A program made the position numbers and the translations under genes. Below are positions 25,290 to 34,231 of a DNA stretch of 64,000 nucleotides, one piece after another. Each line of letters starts with the position of its first letter. Within the stretch, counting starts at the first letter, position 1. The notes under the pieces were generated by a model. It saw only the letters and a program-made list of their open reading frames with translations. It did not search any database and was not told where the DNA came from. Origin of the DNA: Pseudomonas guariconensis (GTDB lineage: Bacteria; Pseudomonadota; Gammaproteobacteria; Pseudomonadales; Pseudomonadaceae); the NCBI RefSeq assembly GCF_024127895.1, contig NZ_JAMYBK010000021.1:1-64000 (forward strand), read 5' to 3'.

Positions 25290-26357
25290 ATGCTCTACAA
25301 CGAAGCCGGTCAGTTCAGCGTGCGCTATGCCGAAGACCGTCGATTCTTCCGCCTGCGCCAGGACCGTATCGGCATCGCCGTACTGCTGGTGTTCGCCTTC
25401 GCCGGTGTGCCGCTGCTCGGCAACGACTACTGGTTCAACGCCATCCTGATTCCCTTCCTGGTGCTGTCCCTGGCCGGGCTTGGCCTGAACCTGCTGACCG
25501 GCTATGCCGGGCAGTTGTCGCTGGGCTCGGCCGCCTTCATGGCGGTGGGCGCCTTTGCCACTTACAACTTCGAGCTGCGTGTGCCGGGGTTGCCGCTGCT
25601 GCTGAGCATTGCCTTTGGCGGCATTAGCGCGGCGCTGGTGGCCATCGTCTTCGGCCTGCCGAGCCTGCGCATCAAGGGCTTTTACCTGCTGGTATCGACC
25701 CTGGCCGCACAGTTCTTCGTGCAATGGGCACTGACCCGTTTCGGCTGGCTCTCCAACTACAACTCGTCCGGGGTGATCACGGCGCCGCCGTTGCAGGTGG
25801 CGGGCGTTGATTTCGGCTCGCCGGCGGGACGTTACCTGCTCACCCTGACCGTGGTGCTGGCGCTGTTCTGGCTTGGCGGCAATCTGGTGCGCAGCGAACT
25901 GGGACGCAACTGGATGGCGGTACGCGACATGGATACCGCCGCCGCAGTGATCGGCATTCCGTTGCTCAAGACCAAGCTGCTGGCCTTCGCCATCAGCGGC
26001 TTCTTCCTCGGCGTGGCGGGTGCCCTGTGGGCCTTTACCTACCTGGGCACGGTGGAGCCCCATGGCTTCGATCTCAGCCGCTCCTTCCAGATCCTTTTCA
26101 TCATCATCATCGGCGGCTTGGGCAGCATCCTCGGCAACTTTCTCGGTGCCGCCTTCATCGTGCTGTTTCCCCTTTTGCTGTCGAACCTCGCCGCGCTGTT
26201 GCCGGCCGGGCTCATCGACGCAGGCCAGTTGGAGAACCTGCAGAAGATAGTGTTCGGCACGCTGATCATCCTCTTCCTGATCAAGGAGCCGGAGGGCCTC
26301 GCGCGCCTCTGGCAGAGATTCCGCGAGCGCGCACGGCTATGGCCGCTGCGCTACTGA
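25290..26357 (+). CDS. HAAT ABC transporter permease (LivM type)
   Basis: The 355-residue protein has the LivM pattern: LAGLGLNLLTGYAGQLSLGSAAFMAVGAF in the second helix pair, GLPSLRIKGFYLLVSTLAAQF, and ELGRNWMAVRDMDTAAAVIGI as coupling helix. About 40 hydrophilic residues precede the first helix, slightly longer than usual. It pairs with the LivH-type permease and starts 12 bp after its stop. Confidence 0.93.
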   Translation: MLYNEAGQFSVRYAEDRRFFRLRQDRIGIAVLLVFAFAGVPLLGNDYWFNAILIPFLVLSLAGLGLNLLTGYAGQLSLGSAAFMAVGAFATYNFELRVPGLPLLLSIAFGGISAALVAIVFGLPSLRIKGFYLLVSTLAAQFFVQWALTRFGWLSNYNSSGVITAPPLQVAGVDFGSPAGRYLLTLTVVLALFWLGGNLVRSELGRNWMAVRDMDTAAAVIGIPLLKTKLLAFAISGFFLGVAGALWAFTYLGTVEPHGFDLSRSFQILFIIIIGGLGSILGNFLGAAFIVLFPLLLSNLAALLPAGLIDAGQLENLQKIVFGTLIILFLIKEPEGLARLWQRFRERARLWPLRY

Positions 26358-26418
26358 GCGAACCCCATGGGCCTCGGCCCGAACACATGCCAAGCGATTC
26401 ACGACAAGGACAAGCACG

Positions 26419-27744
26419 ATGATCAAACGCACTTTCGCCGGCGGCCTGGCCCTGGCGCTCAGCCTCTCTGCCACCGCCTTCACCGTCCAGGCGGCCAGCG
26501 AGCAGTACTTCCCGCTGCAGAGCTATCGAGTCGGCCCCTATGCAGCCGGCGGCACCGGATTCTTCGGTGGTTTCATCGACTACCTCAAATACGTCAACGC
26601 CAATGGCGGGGTGAACGGGGTCAAGCTGACCTGGAGCGAGTGCGAGACCGAGTATGTGGTGGAGAAGGGCGTGGAGTGCTACGAGCGCCTGAAGAAGGGC
26701 CAGAACGGCGCCCCGGCTGCCGCCACCAACCCGCTTTCCGTGGGCATTGCCTATGCCACCCTGGAGCGTTCCACCACCGACAAGCTGCCGCTGATCACCA
26801 TCAACCACGGGCGCACCGACTCCACCGACGGCAGCGTATTCCCCTACGCCTTCCCGCTGCAGCTCAACCCCTATTCCGAGGTCTCGGCCATCGTCAACTG
26901 GATCGGCGAGAAGAGCGGCGGTCTGGATCAGCTAAAAGGCAAGAAGATCGTCACCCTCTACCACGGCTCGCCCTACGGCAAGGAAACCAACGAGGTACTG
27001 CAGACCCTGGCCGACAAGTACGGTTTCCAGCTGACCCTGCTGGAGGTGCCGCACCCGGGCAATGAACAGCAGTCGCAGTGGCTGAACATCCGCCGGATCA
27101 AGCCGGACTGGGTGATCCTGCGTGGCTGGGGCGTGATGAACCCCGTGGCGCTCAAGACCGCTCAGAAGGTGGGTTATCCGACCGACCACATCATCGGCAA
27201 CATCTGGAGCAACTCCGAGGAAGACGCCGCTCCGGCAGGCTCAGCGGCCAAGGGATTTATCTCTATCACCACGCACCCGTCCGGCACCCAGTTCCCGGTT
27301 CTGCAAGGTATTGCGCAGCAGGTGGTGGACAAGGGCGAGGGCGACCTGGCCGATCCCAGGCGCTTCGGCAGCGTCTATTACAACCTCGGCGTGGTCAACG
27401 GCATCCTCAATGTCGAAGCGGTGCGCATCGCCCAGGAGAAGTTCGGCAAGCAACCGCTGACCGGCGAGCAGGTGCGCTGGGGCTTCGAGAACCTGCGTCT
27501 GGATGACGCCCGTCTGCAGGCGTTGGGTGCCAAAGGCCTGGTGCAGCCACTGCAGCTGTCCTGCGCCGACCATGAAGGCGGCGGCGCGGTGCGCTTCCAG
27601 CAATGGGATGGCGAGAAGTGGAACCTGATCAGCGATTGGGTGCAGGCCGACCGCGCTCTGCTGCGGCCGATCATCGAGGCTTCCTCGCGCAAGTATGCCG
27701 AGGAGAAGGGCATCACCGCGCGTGACTGCAGCAAGGAAAGCTGA
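26419..27744 (+). CDS. HAAT ABC transporter periplasmic substrate-binding protein
   Basis: The 441-residue protein starts with a Sec signal (MIKRTFAGGLALALSLSATA, cleavage near VQAA) and continues as a Peripla_BP_6-type binding protein: YFPLQSYRVGPYAAGGTGFFGGFIDYLKYVNANGGVNG, then VITLYHGSPYGKE-like and DHIIGNIWSNSEEDAAPAG segments. It is longer than LivJ/LivK (about 370). The ligand is unknown; the location beside sfnG suggests a sulfur-containing molecule, while the ligase-like gene suggests a carboxylate. Both could hold. Confidence 0.88.
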   Translation: MIKRTFAGGLALALSLSATAFTVQAASEQYFPLQSYRVGPYAAGGTGFFGGFIDYLKYVNANGGVNGVKLTWSECETEYVVEKGVECYERLKKGQNGAPAAATNPLSVGIAYATLERSTTDKLPLITINHGRTDSTDGSVFPYAFPLQLNPYSEVSAIVNWIGEKSGGLDQLKGKKIVTLYHGSPYGKETNEVLQTLADKYGFQLTLLEVPHPGNEQQSQWLNIRRIKPDWVILRGWGVMNPVALKTAQKVGYPTDHIIGNIWSNSEEDAAPAGSAAKGFISITTHPSGTQFPVLQGIAQQVVDKGEGDLADPRRFGSVYYNLGVVNGILNVEAVRIAQEKFGKQPLTGEQVRWGFENLRLDDARLQALGAKGLVQPLQLSCADHEGGGAVRFQQWDGEKWNLISDWVQADRALLRPIIEASSRKYAEEKGITARDCSKES

Positions 27745-27800
27745 GTGCCACGTGCCCGGCCGGGACCTGTGCCCCGGCCTTCACCAGAACGGAGTCCGAG

Positions 27801-28547
27801 ATGATCCTGCAGGTCGATGACATAGAAGTGCTCTACGAGCAGGCGATACTCGCGGTGCGCGGCGTGTCCCTGCAGGTCGGCGAGGGCCAGGTGGTGGCCC
27901 TGCTCGGTGCCAACGGCGCCGGCAAGAGCACCACGCTCAAGGCCATTGCCGGCCTGGTACGTGCCGAACGCGGCGAGGTGGTGCGTGGCGCCATTCGCTA
28001 CCAGGGCCGCGACATCACCCGTGCCGCGCCGCAGGCCCTGGCCTCTGCCGGCCTGGTGCAGGTGCTGGAGGGGCGCCACTGCTTCGCCCACCTGACGGTG
28101 GAGGAGAACCTGCTCACCGGTGCCTTCGCCCGGCCACGCATCGGGCGCGGCGAGCTGAGCGAAGAGCTGGCGCGCATCTATGACTGGTTCCCACGCCTGA
28201 AAACCCGGCGCAAGAGCCTGGCCGGCTACACCTCCGGCGGTGAGCAGCAGATGGTCGCCATCGGCCGGGCGCTGATCTCCCGGCCGAAGCTGGTGTTGCT
28301 GGACGAGCCCTCGATGGGCCTGGCGCCGCAGATAGTCGAAGAGATTTTCGACATTGTCGGCGAGCTGAACCGGCGGGGCGGCGTGAGCTTTCTGGTGGCC
28401 GAGCAGAACATCGATGTCGCCTTGCGTCATGCCCACCATGCCTACGTGCTGGAGAGCGGTCAGGTGGTCGACCAGGGACCGGCCGGTGAAATGGCCGCCC
28501 GTGGTGATCTGCACGACTTCTACCTGGGTTCGGCGCGCCAGGCCTGA
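27801..28547 (+). CDS. HAAT ABC transporter ATP-binding protein (LivF type)
   Basis: The 248-residue ATPase has Walker A GANGAGKS at 36-43, LVQVLEGRHCFAHLTVEENL in the LivF position, signature TSGGEQQMVAIGRAL, Walker B LVLLDEPSMGLAPQ, and VAEQN with Gln/Asn after the Glu, as in LivF proteins. It closes the five-component transporter operon. The operon faces the sfnECR operon tail to tail. Confidence 0.93.
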   Translation: MILQVDDIEVLYEQAILAVRGVSLQVGEGQVVALLGANGAGKSTTLKAIAGLVRAERGEVVRGAIRYQGRDITRAAPQALASAGLVQVLEGRHCFAHLTVEENLLTGAFARPRIGRGELSEELARIYDWFPRLKTRRKSLAGYTSGGEQQMVAIGRALISRPKLVLLDEPSMGLAPQIVEEIFDIVGELNRRGGVSFLVAEQNIDVALRHAHHAYVLESGQVVDQGPAGEMAARGDLHDFYLGSARQA

Positions 28548-28760
28548 GGACGTGGTCATGAGTCATCGGCCCTGCCTGTGACGATTCGACTGCGCGGGCT
28601 GGCAGGATGTAGGCGATCGGGTAGGGGGCGCCGCGCGCACCGGCGATTTGGCCGGGTGCTGAAGCTGGAGCGCACGGCTCACCCTACCGGCTCGGACCGG
28701 GCTAAAGAGGTTGGCGTTGTGCTCGGTAGTGGATTCGCCCCCTTTCGGGGGCTACCGCAA

Positions 28761-28783
28761 GTCCACGTTCTACGAACGTGGAC
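28761..28783. terminator. Perfect hairpin between convergent operons
   Basis: GTCCACGTTC (28761-28770) and GAACGTGGAC (28774-28783) form a 10-bp perfect stem with a 3-base loop. A smaller CGCCCCC TTTC GGGGGC hairpin lies just upstream (about 28736-28752). There is no long T-run. The position 8 bp beyond the amidohydrolase stop, where two operons converge, suggests transcription blocking or 3'-end protection for both. Confidence 0.55.
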
Positions 28784-28790
28784 GTTCACT

Positions 28791-29639
28791 TCACGCCAGC
28801 TTGAACAGGCGGGCTGCGTTGCTGTGGAAGAACTTCTCCAGCACCTCGTCCGGCAAGCCCAGGCGCTGGGCATCTTCGATGCTCTGGCGGATCGGGCGGA
28901 AGGTGTAGGAGGAGCCGAACAGCAACTGGTCGGCGAGAAAGCCGTTGGCAGCCTGCACATAGGCCTCGCTACCGGGCAGGAACAGGTACATGTCCGGCAC
29001 CAGGTGGATATTCTCGTAGCGGAAGGCGACACCGATGGCTTGCTGCACGTTGGGCCAGTAGCCGTGATAGGCAACGATCTGAAGAGCGGGGAAGGCACGG
29101 GCCACGGCCGCCAGACGGCCAGGGTCGTTGAAGGCCGGGTCCGGCGTGGTCGGGCCGCTCATCAGGAACAGCGGGATTCCGCGTTGCTGCAGATATTCGT
29201 AGATCGGCCAGTACAGCGGATCGTCGGGGTGGCGCGCCGGTTCGCCGAAGCCCGGCTCCAGATCGATACCGGCCAGGCCGAGCTGGTCGACTGCGCGGTC
29301 GATTTCCTTGAGGGCTGCCTCCACACCTTGCAGCACCGGCTCCACCGAACCGATACCGATCAGCTGGTCATGGCCGTGCACGATGCCGTGGATGCTGTCG
29401 TTGGGCAGGTGCTGGCCCGGGGTATGGCGGCCGACCACCACGGCCTTGTGCAGGCCGGCTTCGCGCACTTCGGCGAGGAAGCCTTCCTGGGTCAGTGAGC
29501 GCTCGAAGTGGTTGTCCGCGCCGCGGGTGCCGACGCGGCGGTTGAGCCAGCGCGCGGTGGCGTGCTCGGGCGAGCCCGGCACAGCGCCGAAGAACGGATG
29601 CAGGAAGGCCGGCCGGCAGCGCAGGTCGATGATCTTCAT
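28791..29639 (-). CDS. Amidohydrolase-family (ACMSD-like) metal-dependent hydrolase
   Basis: The 282-residue protein is an amidohydrolase_2 TIM barrel: [10 protein letters not shown] at the start (H of the usual H-x-H replaced by R-x-R), [22 protein letters not shown] supplying the mid-barrel His, and a C-terminal [11 protein letters not shown] segment where members carry the final Asp or Ser. The loss of the first H-x-H motif weakens the case for the usual metal site. It overlaps the msuD stop by four bases and is the last gene of the sfnECR operon, so a role with an organosulfur breakdown product is likely but undefined. Confidence 0.75.
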   Translation of the reverse strand: MKIIDLRCRPAFLHPFFGAVPGSPEHATARWLNRRVGTRGADNHFERSLTQEGFLAEVREAGLHKAVVVGRHTPGQHLPNDSIHGIVHGHDQLIGIGSVEPVLQGVEAALKEIDRAVDQLGLAGIDLEPGFGEPARHPDDPLYWPIYEYLQQRGIPLFLMSGPTTPDPAFNDPGRLAAVARAFPALQIVAYHGYWPNVQQAIGVAFRYENIHLVPDMYLFLPGSEAYVQAANGFLADQLLFGSSYTFRPIRQSIEDAQRLGLPDEVLEKFFHSNAARLFKLA

Positions 29640-30766
29640 GCGGCGTTCTCCTTGCCGGCGCGCACGTCGAAGGCGCCGCCGGTGAACGCACCGTCCACGG
29701 TGACCTTGCCCTTGCCGGGCAGCAGCGGGAACACCAGCTCGGCGAAGCGGTAGGCTTCCTCCAGGTGCGGGTAGCCGGACAACACGAAACTGTCGACGCC
29801 CAGCTCGGCGTATTCCAGCAGGCGCGCGGCCACCGTCTCGGGATCGCCCACCAGGGCGGTGCCGGCACCGCCGCGCACCAGGCCGACGCCGGCCCAGAGG
29901 TTGGGTGCCACTTCCAGCTTGTTGCGATCGCCGCCGTGCAGCGCGGCCATGCGCCGCTGGCCCACCGAATCCATCTTCGCGTAGTTGGCCTGGGCGGCGG
30001 CGATGGTGGCGTCGTCGAGATGGCTGATCAGTTCGTCGGCGGCGGCCCAGGCGGCATCAGCGGTCTCGCGCACGATCACGTGCAGGCGCACGCCGAAGCG
30101 CACTGTGCGGCCGTGCCTGGCGGCGCGCTCGCGTACGTCGGCGATTTTCTCGGCCACCGCAGCCGGCGGCTCGCCCCAGGTCAGGTAGGCGTCCACGTGC
30201 CTGGCTGCCAGCTCGTGGGCGGCCGGCGACGAGCCACCGAAGTACAGCGGCGGATAGGGCGCCTGCACCGGCGGGAAGAAGTTCTGCGCGCCCGCGACCT
30301 TGAGGTGCTTGCCTTCGAAGTCCACTGTCTCGCCCTGCAGCAGGCGGCGCCAGATGGTGAGGAATTCGTCGGAGGCCTCGTAGCGCTCATCGTGGGCGAG
30401 GAATACGCCATCGGCGGCCAACTCAGTGGCGTCGCCGCCGGGCACCACATTGAGCAGCAGGCGGCCACCGCTGGCCTGGTCCAGGCTGGCGGCCTGGCGC
30501 GCCGAGGCGGTGGGGTTGCCAAGGGAGGTGCGCAGGGCCACCAGCAGCTTGATTCGCTGGGTGACCGGCACCAGGCTGGCGGCAGTGACCCAGGGGTCCA
30601 GGCAGCTGGCGCCGGTGGGGATCAGCAGGCCGTCGTAGCCCAGCTGGTCGGCAGCCACGGCGATCTGCCGCATGTAGGCGTTGGTCGCCGGGCGGCCACT
30701 GGCCGAGTGACCCAGGTAGCGGGTGTCACCGGAGGTCGGCAGGAACCAGAAGATATCCAGACTCAT
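29636..30766 (-). CDS. msuD: FMNH2-dependent alkanesulfonate monooxygenase (SsuD/MsuD)
   Basis: The 376-residue luciferase-like enzyme begins [19 protein letters not shown] and contains [60 protein letters not shown] and [21 protein letters not shown], near-identical in pattern to SsuD. It cleaves alkanesulfonates (methanesulfonate for MsuD) to the aldehyde and sulfite with FMNH2 and O2. With sfnG it would carry dimethylsulfone through methanesulfinate and methanesulfonate to sulfite. I start at MSLDIFW, as in SsuD. MsuD rather than SsuD is inferred from the sfn context. Confidence 0.92.
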   Translation of the reverse strand: MSLDIFWFLPTSGDTRYLGHSASGRPATNAYMRQIAVAADQLGYDGLLIPTGASCLDPWVTAASLVPVTQRIKLLVALRTSLGNPTASARQAASLDQASGGRLLLNVVPGGDATELAADGVFLAHDERYEASDEFLTIWRRLLQGETVDFEGKHLKVAGAQNFFPPVQAPYPPLYFGGSSPAAHELAARHVDAYLTWGEPPAAVAEKIADVRERAARHGRTVRFGVRLHVIVRETADAAWAAADELISHLDDATIAAAQANYAKMDSVGQRRMAALHGGDRNKLEVAPNLWAGVGLVRGGAGTALVGDPETVAARLLEYAELGVDSFVLSGYPHLEEAYRFAELVFPLLPGKGKVTVDGAFTGGAFDVRAGKENAA

Positions 30767-30833
30767 GATGTTGTCCTCGTTGCCATCGTCGATAAGTGGG
30801 GGGCGCACGCATGGCATTGGTTTTTCTTGGTGT

Positions 30834-31934
30834 TCATATGGACAGGTTGATGACCCGACTGCCCTGCAGGCTCGCGACCTGGCGGCGCTTGTTCACCACC
30901 AGTTCACCGATGCGGATCAGGTGTGCACGGGTGATGTTGCGCGACAGGCCGAGCAGGTTGGCCGTGTGCACCTGGTTGTAGTGGCAGAAGCGGTAGGCCG
31001 CGCGCAGCAGGCTGTCCTCGACCTTCTCGTGCAGGTCACCACTCTGTTCCTCGAACAGGCGCTGGAAGGCACGCTGCAGCAGCTCGTCGGCGCTCTCGGT
31101 ACGCGGCCGGCCGTCCTCCTCGCGCTCGATGCGCAGGTTGGACAGGTGCAGGTCTTCGGCGCGGATCAGCTTGTCGCTACAGACCAGCAGGGTGTGGTGG
31201 ACGACGTTTTCCAGTTCGCGAATGTTGCCCGGCCAGTCGTAGCTGGCCAGGCGCCGGCACGCCTCGTCGCTGAGCGTCACCTCGGCGTATCCGAGGCGGC
31301 GGCTGTATTCGGCGATGAAGTGACGGGCCAGCGGCAGGATGTCGCCGGGCCGCTCGCGTAGCGGGTGGAGCTGCAGGCTGACCACGTTGAGGCGGTAGTA
31401 CAGGTCCTCGCGGAAGTGTCCGGCGTTGATGGCCTTTTCCAGATGTACGTTGGTGGCCGCCAGCACCCGCACGTCGATGGGGATGCTCTTGCGTGAACCC
31501 AGGCGCACCACTTCCCGTTCCTGCAGCACCCGCAGCAACTTGACCTGGATGGGCATGGGCAGGTCGCCGATCTCATCGAGGAACAAGGTGCCGCCGTTGG
31601 CCGCTTCGAACCAGCCGGCCTTGGCCGCCAGCGCGCCGGTGAAGGCGCCTTTCTCATGGCCGAACAGCTCGGCCTCCACCAGCGACTCCGAGAAGGCGCC
31701 GCAGTTGATCGCCACGAAGGGGCCGTTGCGGCGCTTGCTGAGGTTATGGATATGGCGCGCGACCAGCTCCTTGCCCGTACCCGTCTCGCCGACGATCAGG
31801 ACGCTGGCCTCGCTGGGGGCGACCTGTTGCAGGTGGGCGAGCAGCGCCTGCGATCTGGGGTCTTCGAAGACCTGGGCGGTCGCCCTGATCGAGGTAGCCA
31901 GTGTCGGCGACGGAGGGAGGGTCAGCAGTTGCAT
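30834..31934 (-). CDS. sfnR: Sigma-54-dependent activator SfnR
   Basis: The 366-residue protein has an AAA+ sigma-54 interaction domain with Walker A GETGTGKE at 49-56, the sigma-54 contact loop GAFTGA at 96-101 and Walker B LFLDEI at 117-122, followed by a C-terminal Fis-type helix-turn-helix ([17 protein letters not shown]). There is no N-terminal receiver or sensory domain, as in SfnR, so activity is probably controlled by its amount. It follows sfnC by 9 bp and likely activates the three sigma-54 promoters described here. Confidence 0.93.
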   Translation of the reverse strand: MQLLTLPPSPTLATSIRATAQVFEDPRSQALLAHLQQVAPSEASVLIVGETGTGKELVARHIHNLSKRRNGPFVAINCGAFSESLVEAELFGHEKGAFTGALAAKAGWFEAANGGTLFLDEIGDLPMPIQVKLLRVLQEREVVRLGSRKSIPIDVRVLAATNVHLEKAINAGHFREDLYYRLNVVSLQLHPLRERPGDILPLARHFIAEYSRRLGYAEVTLSDEACRRLASYDWPGNIRELENVVHHTLLVCSDKLIRAEDLHLSNLRIEREEDGRPRTESADELLQRAFQRLFEEQSGDLHEKVEDSLLRAAYRFCHYNQVHTANLLGLSRNITRAHLIRIGELVVNKRRQVASLQGSRVINLSI

Positions 31935-31943
31935 GGGTATGCC

Positions 31944-33131
31944 TCACGAATAGAAGGACGGAGTGGGGCGCGTACCGTTCAACGCCCACTCACCCAGTTC
32001 ATGGATGCGGTAGTCCACCGGGTCGTGCAGGGTCTGGGTGCGCAGGTTGCGCCAGAAGCGGTCGAAGCGCAGGGAGGCATGGGTAGCCCGCGCGCCGGTG
32101 ACTTCGAACAGACGGTTGCAGATATCCAGTCCGTGGCGGGTGGCGGCCACCTTGGCGGTGCCGATGGCCAGGGCCAGCTGCGCACGCTCCTCAAAGCCGA
32201 GTGCGTGTTCCTTGCTCCAGGCTTCGTCGAGCTGCGTAGCGGCACGTTCGATCAGCAGGCGCACGCTCTCCAGGCCGACCCAGAACTCGCCGTAGTGGCG
32301 CAGCACGTAAGGGTCCTCGCTGCTATGGCGGGCATTGGAGCGGAACCAGGGGCGGCTTTCCTTGAGGCTGTACTGGCGTGCCTCCTCGAAGGCGCCTTCG
32401 GCTATGCCGAGGAACAGGTTGGCGAAATGCAGCTGGGCGATCAGCGGGCGCAGGCAGGCGAAAGGCGTGCTCAGCGGGCCCGGGTCCAGCAGCAGCTCGG
32501 CGTGCTCGACGCGCACCCGCTCGAAGGTGGCGCTGCCGCTGTCGGTCTGCCGCTGGCCGATGTTGTTCCAGTCGTCGTGCAGGCTGATGCCGGTGCGTCC
32601 GCTGGGAATGGCGGCGATCAGCAGTTTGCCGCCGGCGCTTTCGTCCACGGCGGAGGCGATCAGCATTTCCGAGTCGCTGGCGCCGGAGCAGAAGCTCTTC
32701 TTGCCGGAGAACTCGTACCAGCCGTCGAACTTCTTCACCACTGTGCGGGTGTCGAGCGGATTCAGGGCGTTGCCCCAGAACCAGTTCTTGCGCGCGGTCT
32801 GTTCGGACCAGGGTTGCCACTGCTCGGGGCGGGAGAACAGGCGCACGGTTGCCAGCATCAGGTGCTGGAAGCCGAAGACGTGGGCAATGGAGCTGTCGAC
32901 GCGGGCGAATTCGCGCACCACTTCGAAGGTCTCGCTCCAGCTGGCGCCGATGCCGCCGTACTGGGTGGGGATCGCCAGGGCCAGCAGGCCGCTGGCGCGC
33001 AGCGCATCGCGCTCGGCCTTGGGCGTGCCGCCGCGGACGTCGCGTTCCACGGCGCTCTCGGCGAACTGTTCGGCCAGCCGCTTGGCCGTCTGCAGCGGTT
33101 TGAGGAGGGTGGGTTGCTGATGCAGGCTCAT
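31944..33131 (-). CDS. sfnC: SfnC-type flavin-dependent monooxygenase
   Basis: The 395-residue protein has an acyl-CoA-dehydrogenase-like fold with IPTQYGGIGASWSETFEVVREFARVDSSIAHVFGFQH, EFSGKKSFCSGASDSEML and FRSNARHSSEDPYVLRHYGEFW. The order reductase-SfnC-SfnR is that of sfnECR in P. putida. It is thought to oxidise dimethylsulfide or dimethylsulfoxide-type compounds with FMNH2 from SfnE. The start at 33131 was chosen over longer options that overlap sfnE. It is paralogous to the gene at 19125-20366, which shares the fold and role. Confidence 0.88.
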   Translation of the reverse strand: MSLHQQPTLLKPLQTAKRLAEQFAESAVERDVRGGTPKAERDALRASGLLALAIPTQYGGIGASWSETFEVVREFARVDSSIAHVFGFQHLMLATVRLFSRPEQWQPWSEQTARKNWFWGNALNPLDTRTVVKKFDGWYEFSGKKSFCSGASDSEMLIASAVDESAGGKLLIAAIPSGRTGISLHDDWNNIGQRQTDSGSATFERVRVEHAELLLDPGPLSTPFACLRPLIAQLHFANLFLGIAEGAFEEARQYSLKESRPWFRSNARHSSEDPYVLRHYGEFWVGLESVRLLIERAATQLDEAWSKEHALGFEERAQLALAIGTAKVAATRHGLDICNRLFEVTGARATHASLRFDRFWRNLRTQTLHDPVDYRIHELGEWALNGTRPTPSFYS

Positions 33132-33144
33132 GGCAGGCGACCCG

Positions 33145-33714
33145 TCAGGCGATTTTGCGCAGCACGGCGCGCTCGTGATTGCCACGCAGCACCGCGGCAG
33201 CACGTTCGGCGGCCAGGCGGATGCGCGCCTGTAGCGGCTCGCTGGCGACCCGGTAGTCCTGGAAGTCGGACTCGGATGCATAGACGCCGATGGGCAGGGT
33301 GAGCGACTGGAAGAAGCTGAACAGTGGGCGCAGCTGGTGATCGATGACCAGCGCGTGGCGCTCGCTGCCACCGGTGGCGGCCAGCAGCACGGGGGTGTCG
33401 ATCAGCGCGTGCTGGTCGATCAGGTCGAACAGATGCTTGAACTGGCCCGGGTAGGAGCCGCGGTAGACCGGAGCTGCGACGATCAGCAGGTCGGCATTCT
33501 CGATGGCCGCCAGCTGCTCCTCCACATCGGCGGTCAGCTCCTTGCGGGAAAGGGCGCCACCCACCGACCGGGCGATATCGCCCAGCTCGATCAGGCGGCT
33601 GTCGAACTGAATATGTTGGCCGAGGGCATCGACTATCGCCTCAGTCAGGACCAGGGTGCGTGACGGGCGATAGGCTCCGCCCGAAACGGCGACGACGTTG
33701 AAGGAGGTGCTCAT
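33145..33714 (-). CDS. sfnE: NAD(P)H-dependent FMN reductase SfnE
   Basis: The 189-residue flavodoxin-like protein has VVAVSGGAYRPSRTLVLTEA, ADLLIVAAPVYRGSYPGQFKHLFDLI and [24 protein letters not shown]. It supplies reduced FMN to SfnC and MsuD encoded behind it. AAAGGAA precedes the ATG by 8 bases. It is the first gene of a five-gene minus-strand operon and lies 39 bp after a sigma-54-type promoter element. Confidence 0.9.
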   Translation of the reverse strand: MSTSFNVVAVSGGAYRPSRTLVLTEAIVDALGQHIQFDSRLIELGDIARSVGGALSRKELTADVEEQLAAIENADLLIVAAPVYRGSYPGQFKHLFDLIDQHALIDTPVLLAATGGSERHALVIDHQLRPLFSFFQSLTLPIGVYASESDFQDYRVASEPLQARIRLAAERAAAVLRGNHERAVLRKIA

Positions 33715-33752
33715 GGTGGGTGTTCCTTTGGCAGATGGGCTCCAAGTGCCAT

Positions 33753-33768
33753 GGCAATTTCCGTTCCA
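33753..33768 (-). promoter_or_regulatory. Sigma-54-type promoter for the sfnE operon
   Basis: On the minus strand TGGAACGGAAATTGCC has exact GG-GC spacing and matches TGG-ACG-N4-TTGC with one mismatch in the fixed part. It ends 39 bp before the sfnE ATG, the same offset as the sfnC-like promoter at 20405. Confidence 0.75.
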
Positions 33769-33821
33769 TCAATAAAAGTCATATAAATCAATAAGTTGTG
33801 ATTTATTGAGGTGCTGATTGA

Positions 33822-33910
33822 GTGTTGCTGGAGAAGCGGACTGTTGAACAAGTGTTGCTACGCCAACAGTTCCTTCACTGTTGGTGTGGCAACAGCTGAT
33901 GTGGCAACAG
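33822..33910. promoter_or_regulatory. Seven-fold CTGTTG/CAACAG array upstream of sfnE
   Basis: Within 89 bp there are GTGTTGCT (33822 and 33852), CTGTTG (33841, 33878), CCAACAG (33863) and GGCAACAG (33888, 33903). CTGTTG-N6-CAACAG at 33878-33895 is an exact inverted repeat. The array lies 55-145 bp upstream of the sfnE sigma-54 element, a normal place for an enhancer. SfnR itself is the likely ligand. Confidence 0.6.
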
Positions 33911-34039
33911 CACGTTCGCCGGCAATGCGGCCAGGCTGTGGTGAAGCAGTCAGGACAAAAGCGCAGAGGCTCCGCCCAGCGCAGTGGCCGGGGGGCGGAG
34001 GAGAGTTCTGCCCGATCGGTCCGATGCCGGAATAATTCC

Positions 34040-34098
34040 GTAGCCGGGATGAAATCCGAGGAAAGTCCCAGCGCCGCTTTCGGATTTCAATGGGCTAC
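34040..34098. repeat. Imperfect palindrome, REP-like
   Basis: GTAGCCGGGATGAAATCCG (34040-34058) faces CGGATTTCAATGGGCTAC (34081-34098). It is a long interrupted palindrome typical of dispersed intergenic elements in this branch of Pseudomonas. It lies in a ~280-bp stretch (33911-34190) where I see no gene. Confidence 0.6.
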
Positions 34099-34190
34099 GA
34101 TTTGCCTGTGGGGGCGATTTCAATCGCGAATGAATTCGCTCGCACCGGGCGAGGAGGCTTTCGTAGGTTGGGCCGGGCGGCATTCCGCAG

Positions 34191-34226
34191 GCACGAAAAA
34201 GGCTCCCGAGGGAGCCTTTTTCGTGC
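34191..34226. terminator. Bidirectional intrinsic terminator
   Basis: GCACGAAAAAGGCTCCC and its mirror GGGAGCCTTTTTCGTGC form one continuous palindrome with A- and T-runs on the two sides of a GC core. It sits 5 bp after the ETF-QO stop and would end that minus-strand operon, and also any plus-strand transcript. Confidence 0.9.
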
Positions 34227-34231
34227 CTGCA

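Noticed and set aside
33822-33910. Repeated CAACAG/CTGTTG units considered as a CRISPR or tandem repeat
   Set aside because: Units are 6-8 bp, occur in both orientations with irregular spacing and have no spacers; an enhancer array fits better.
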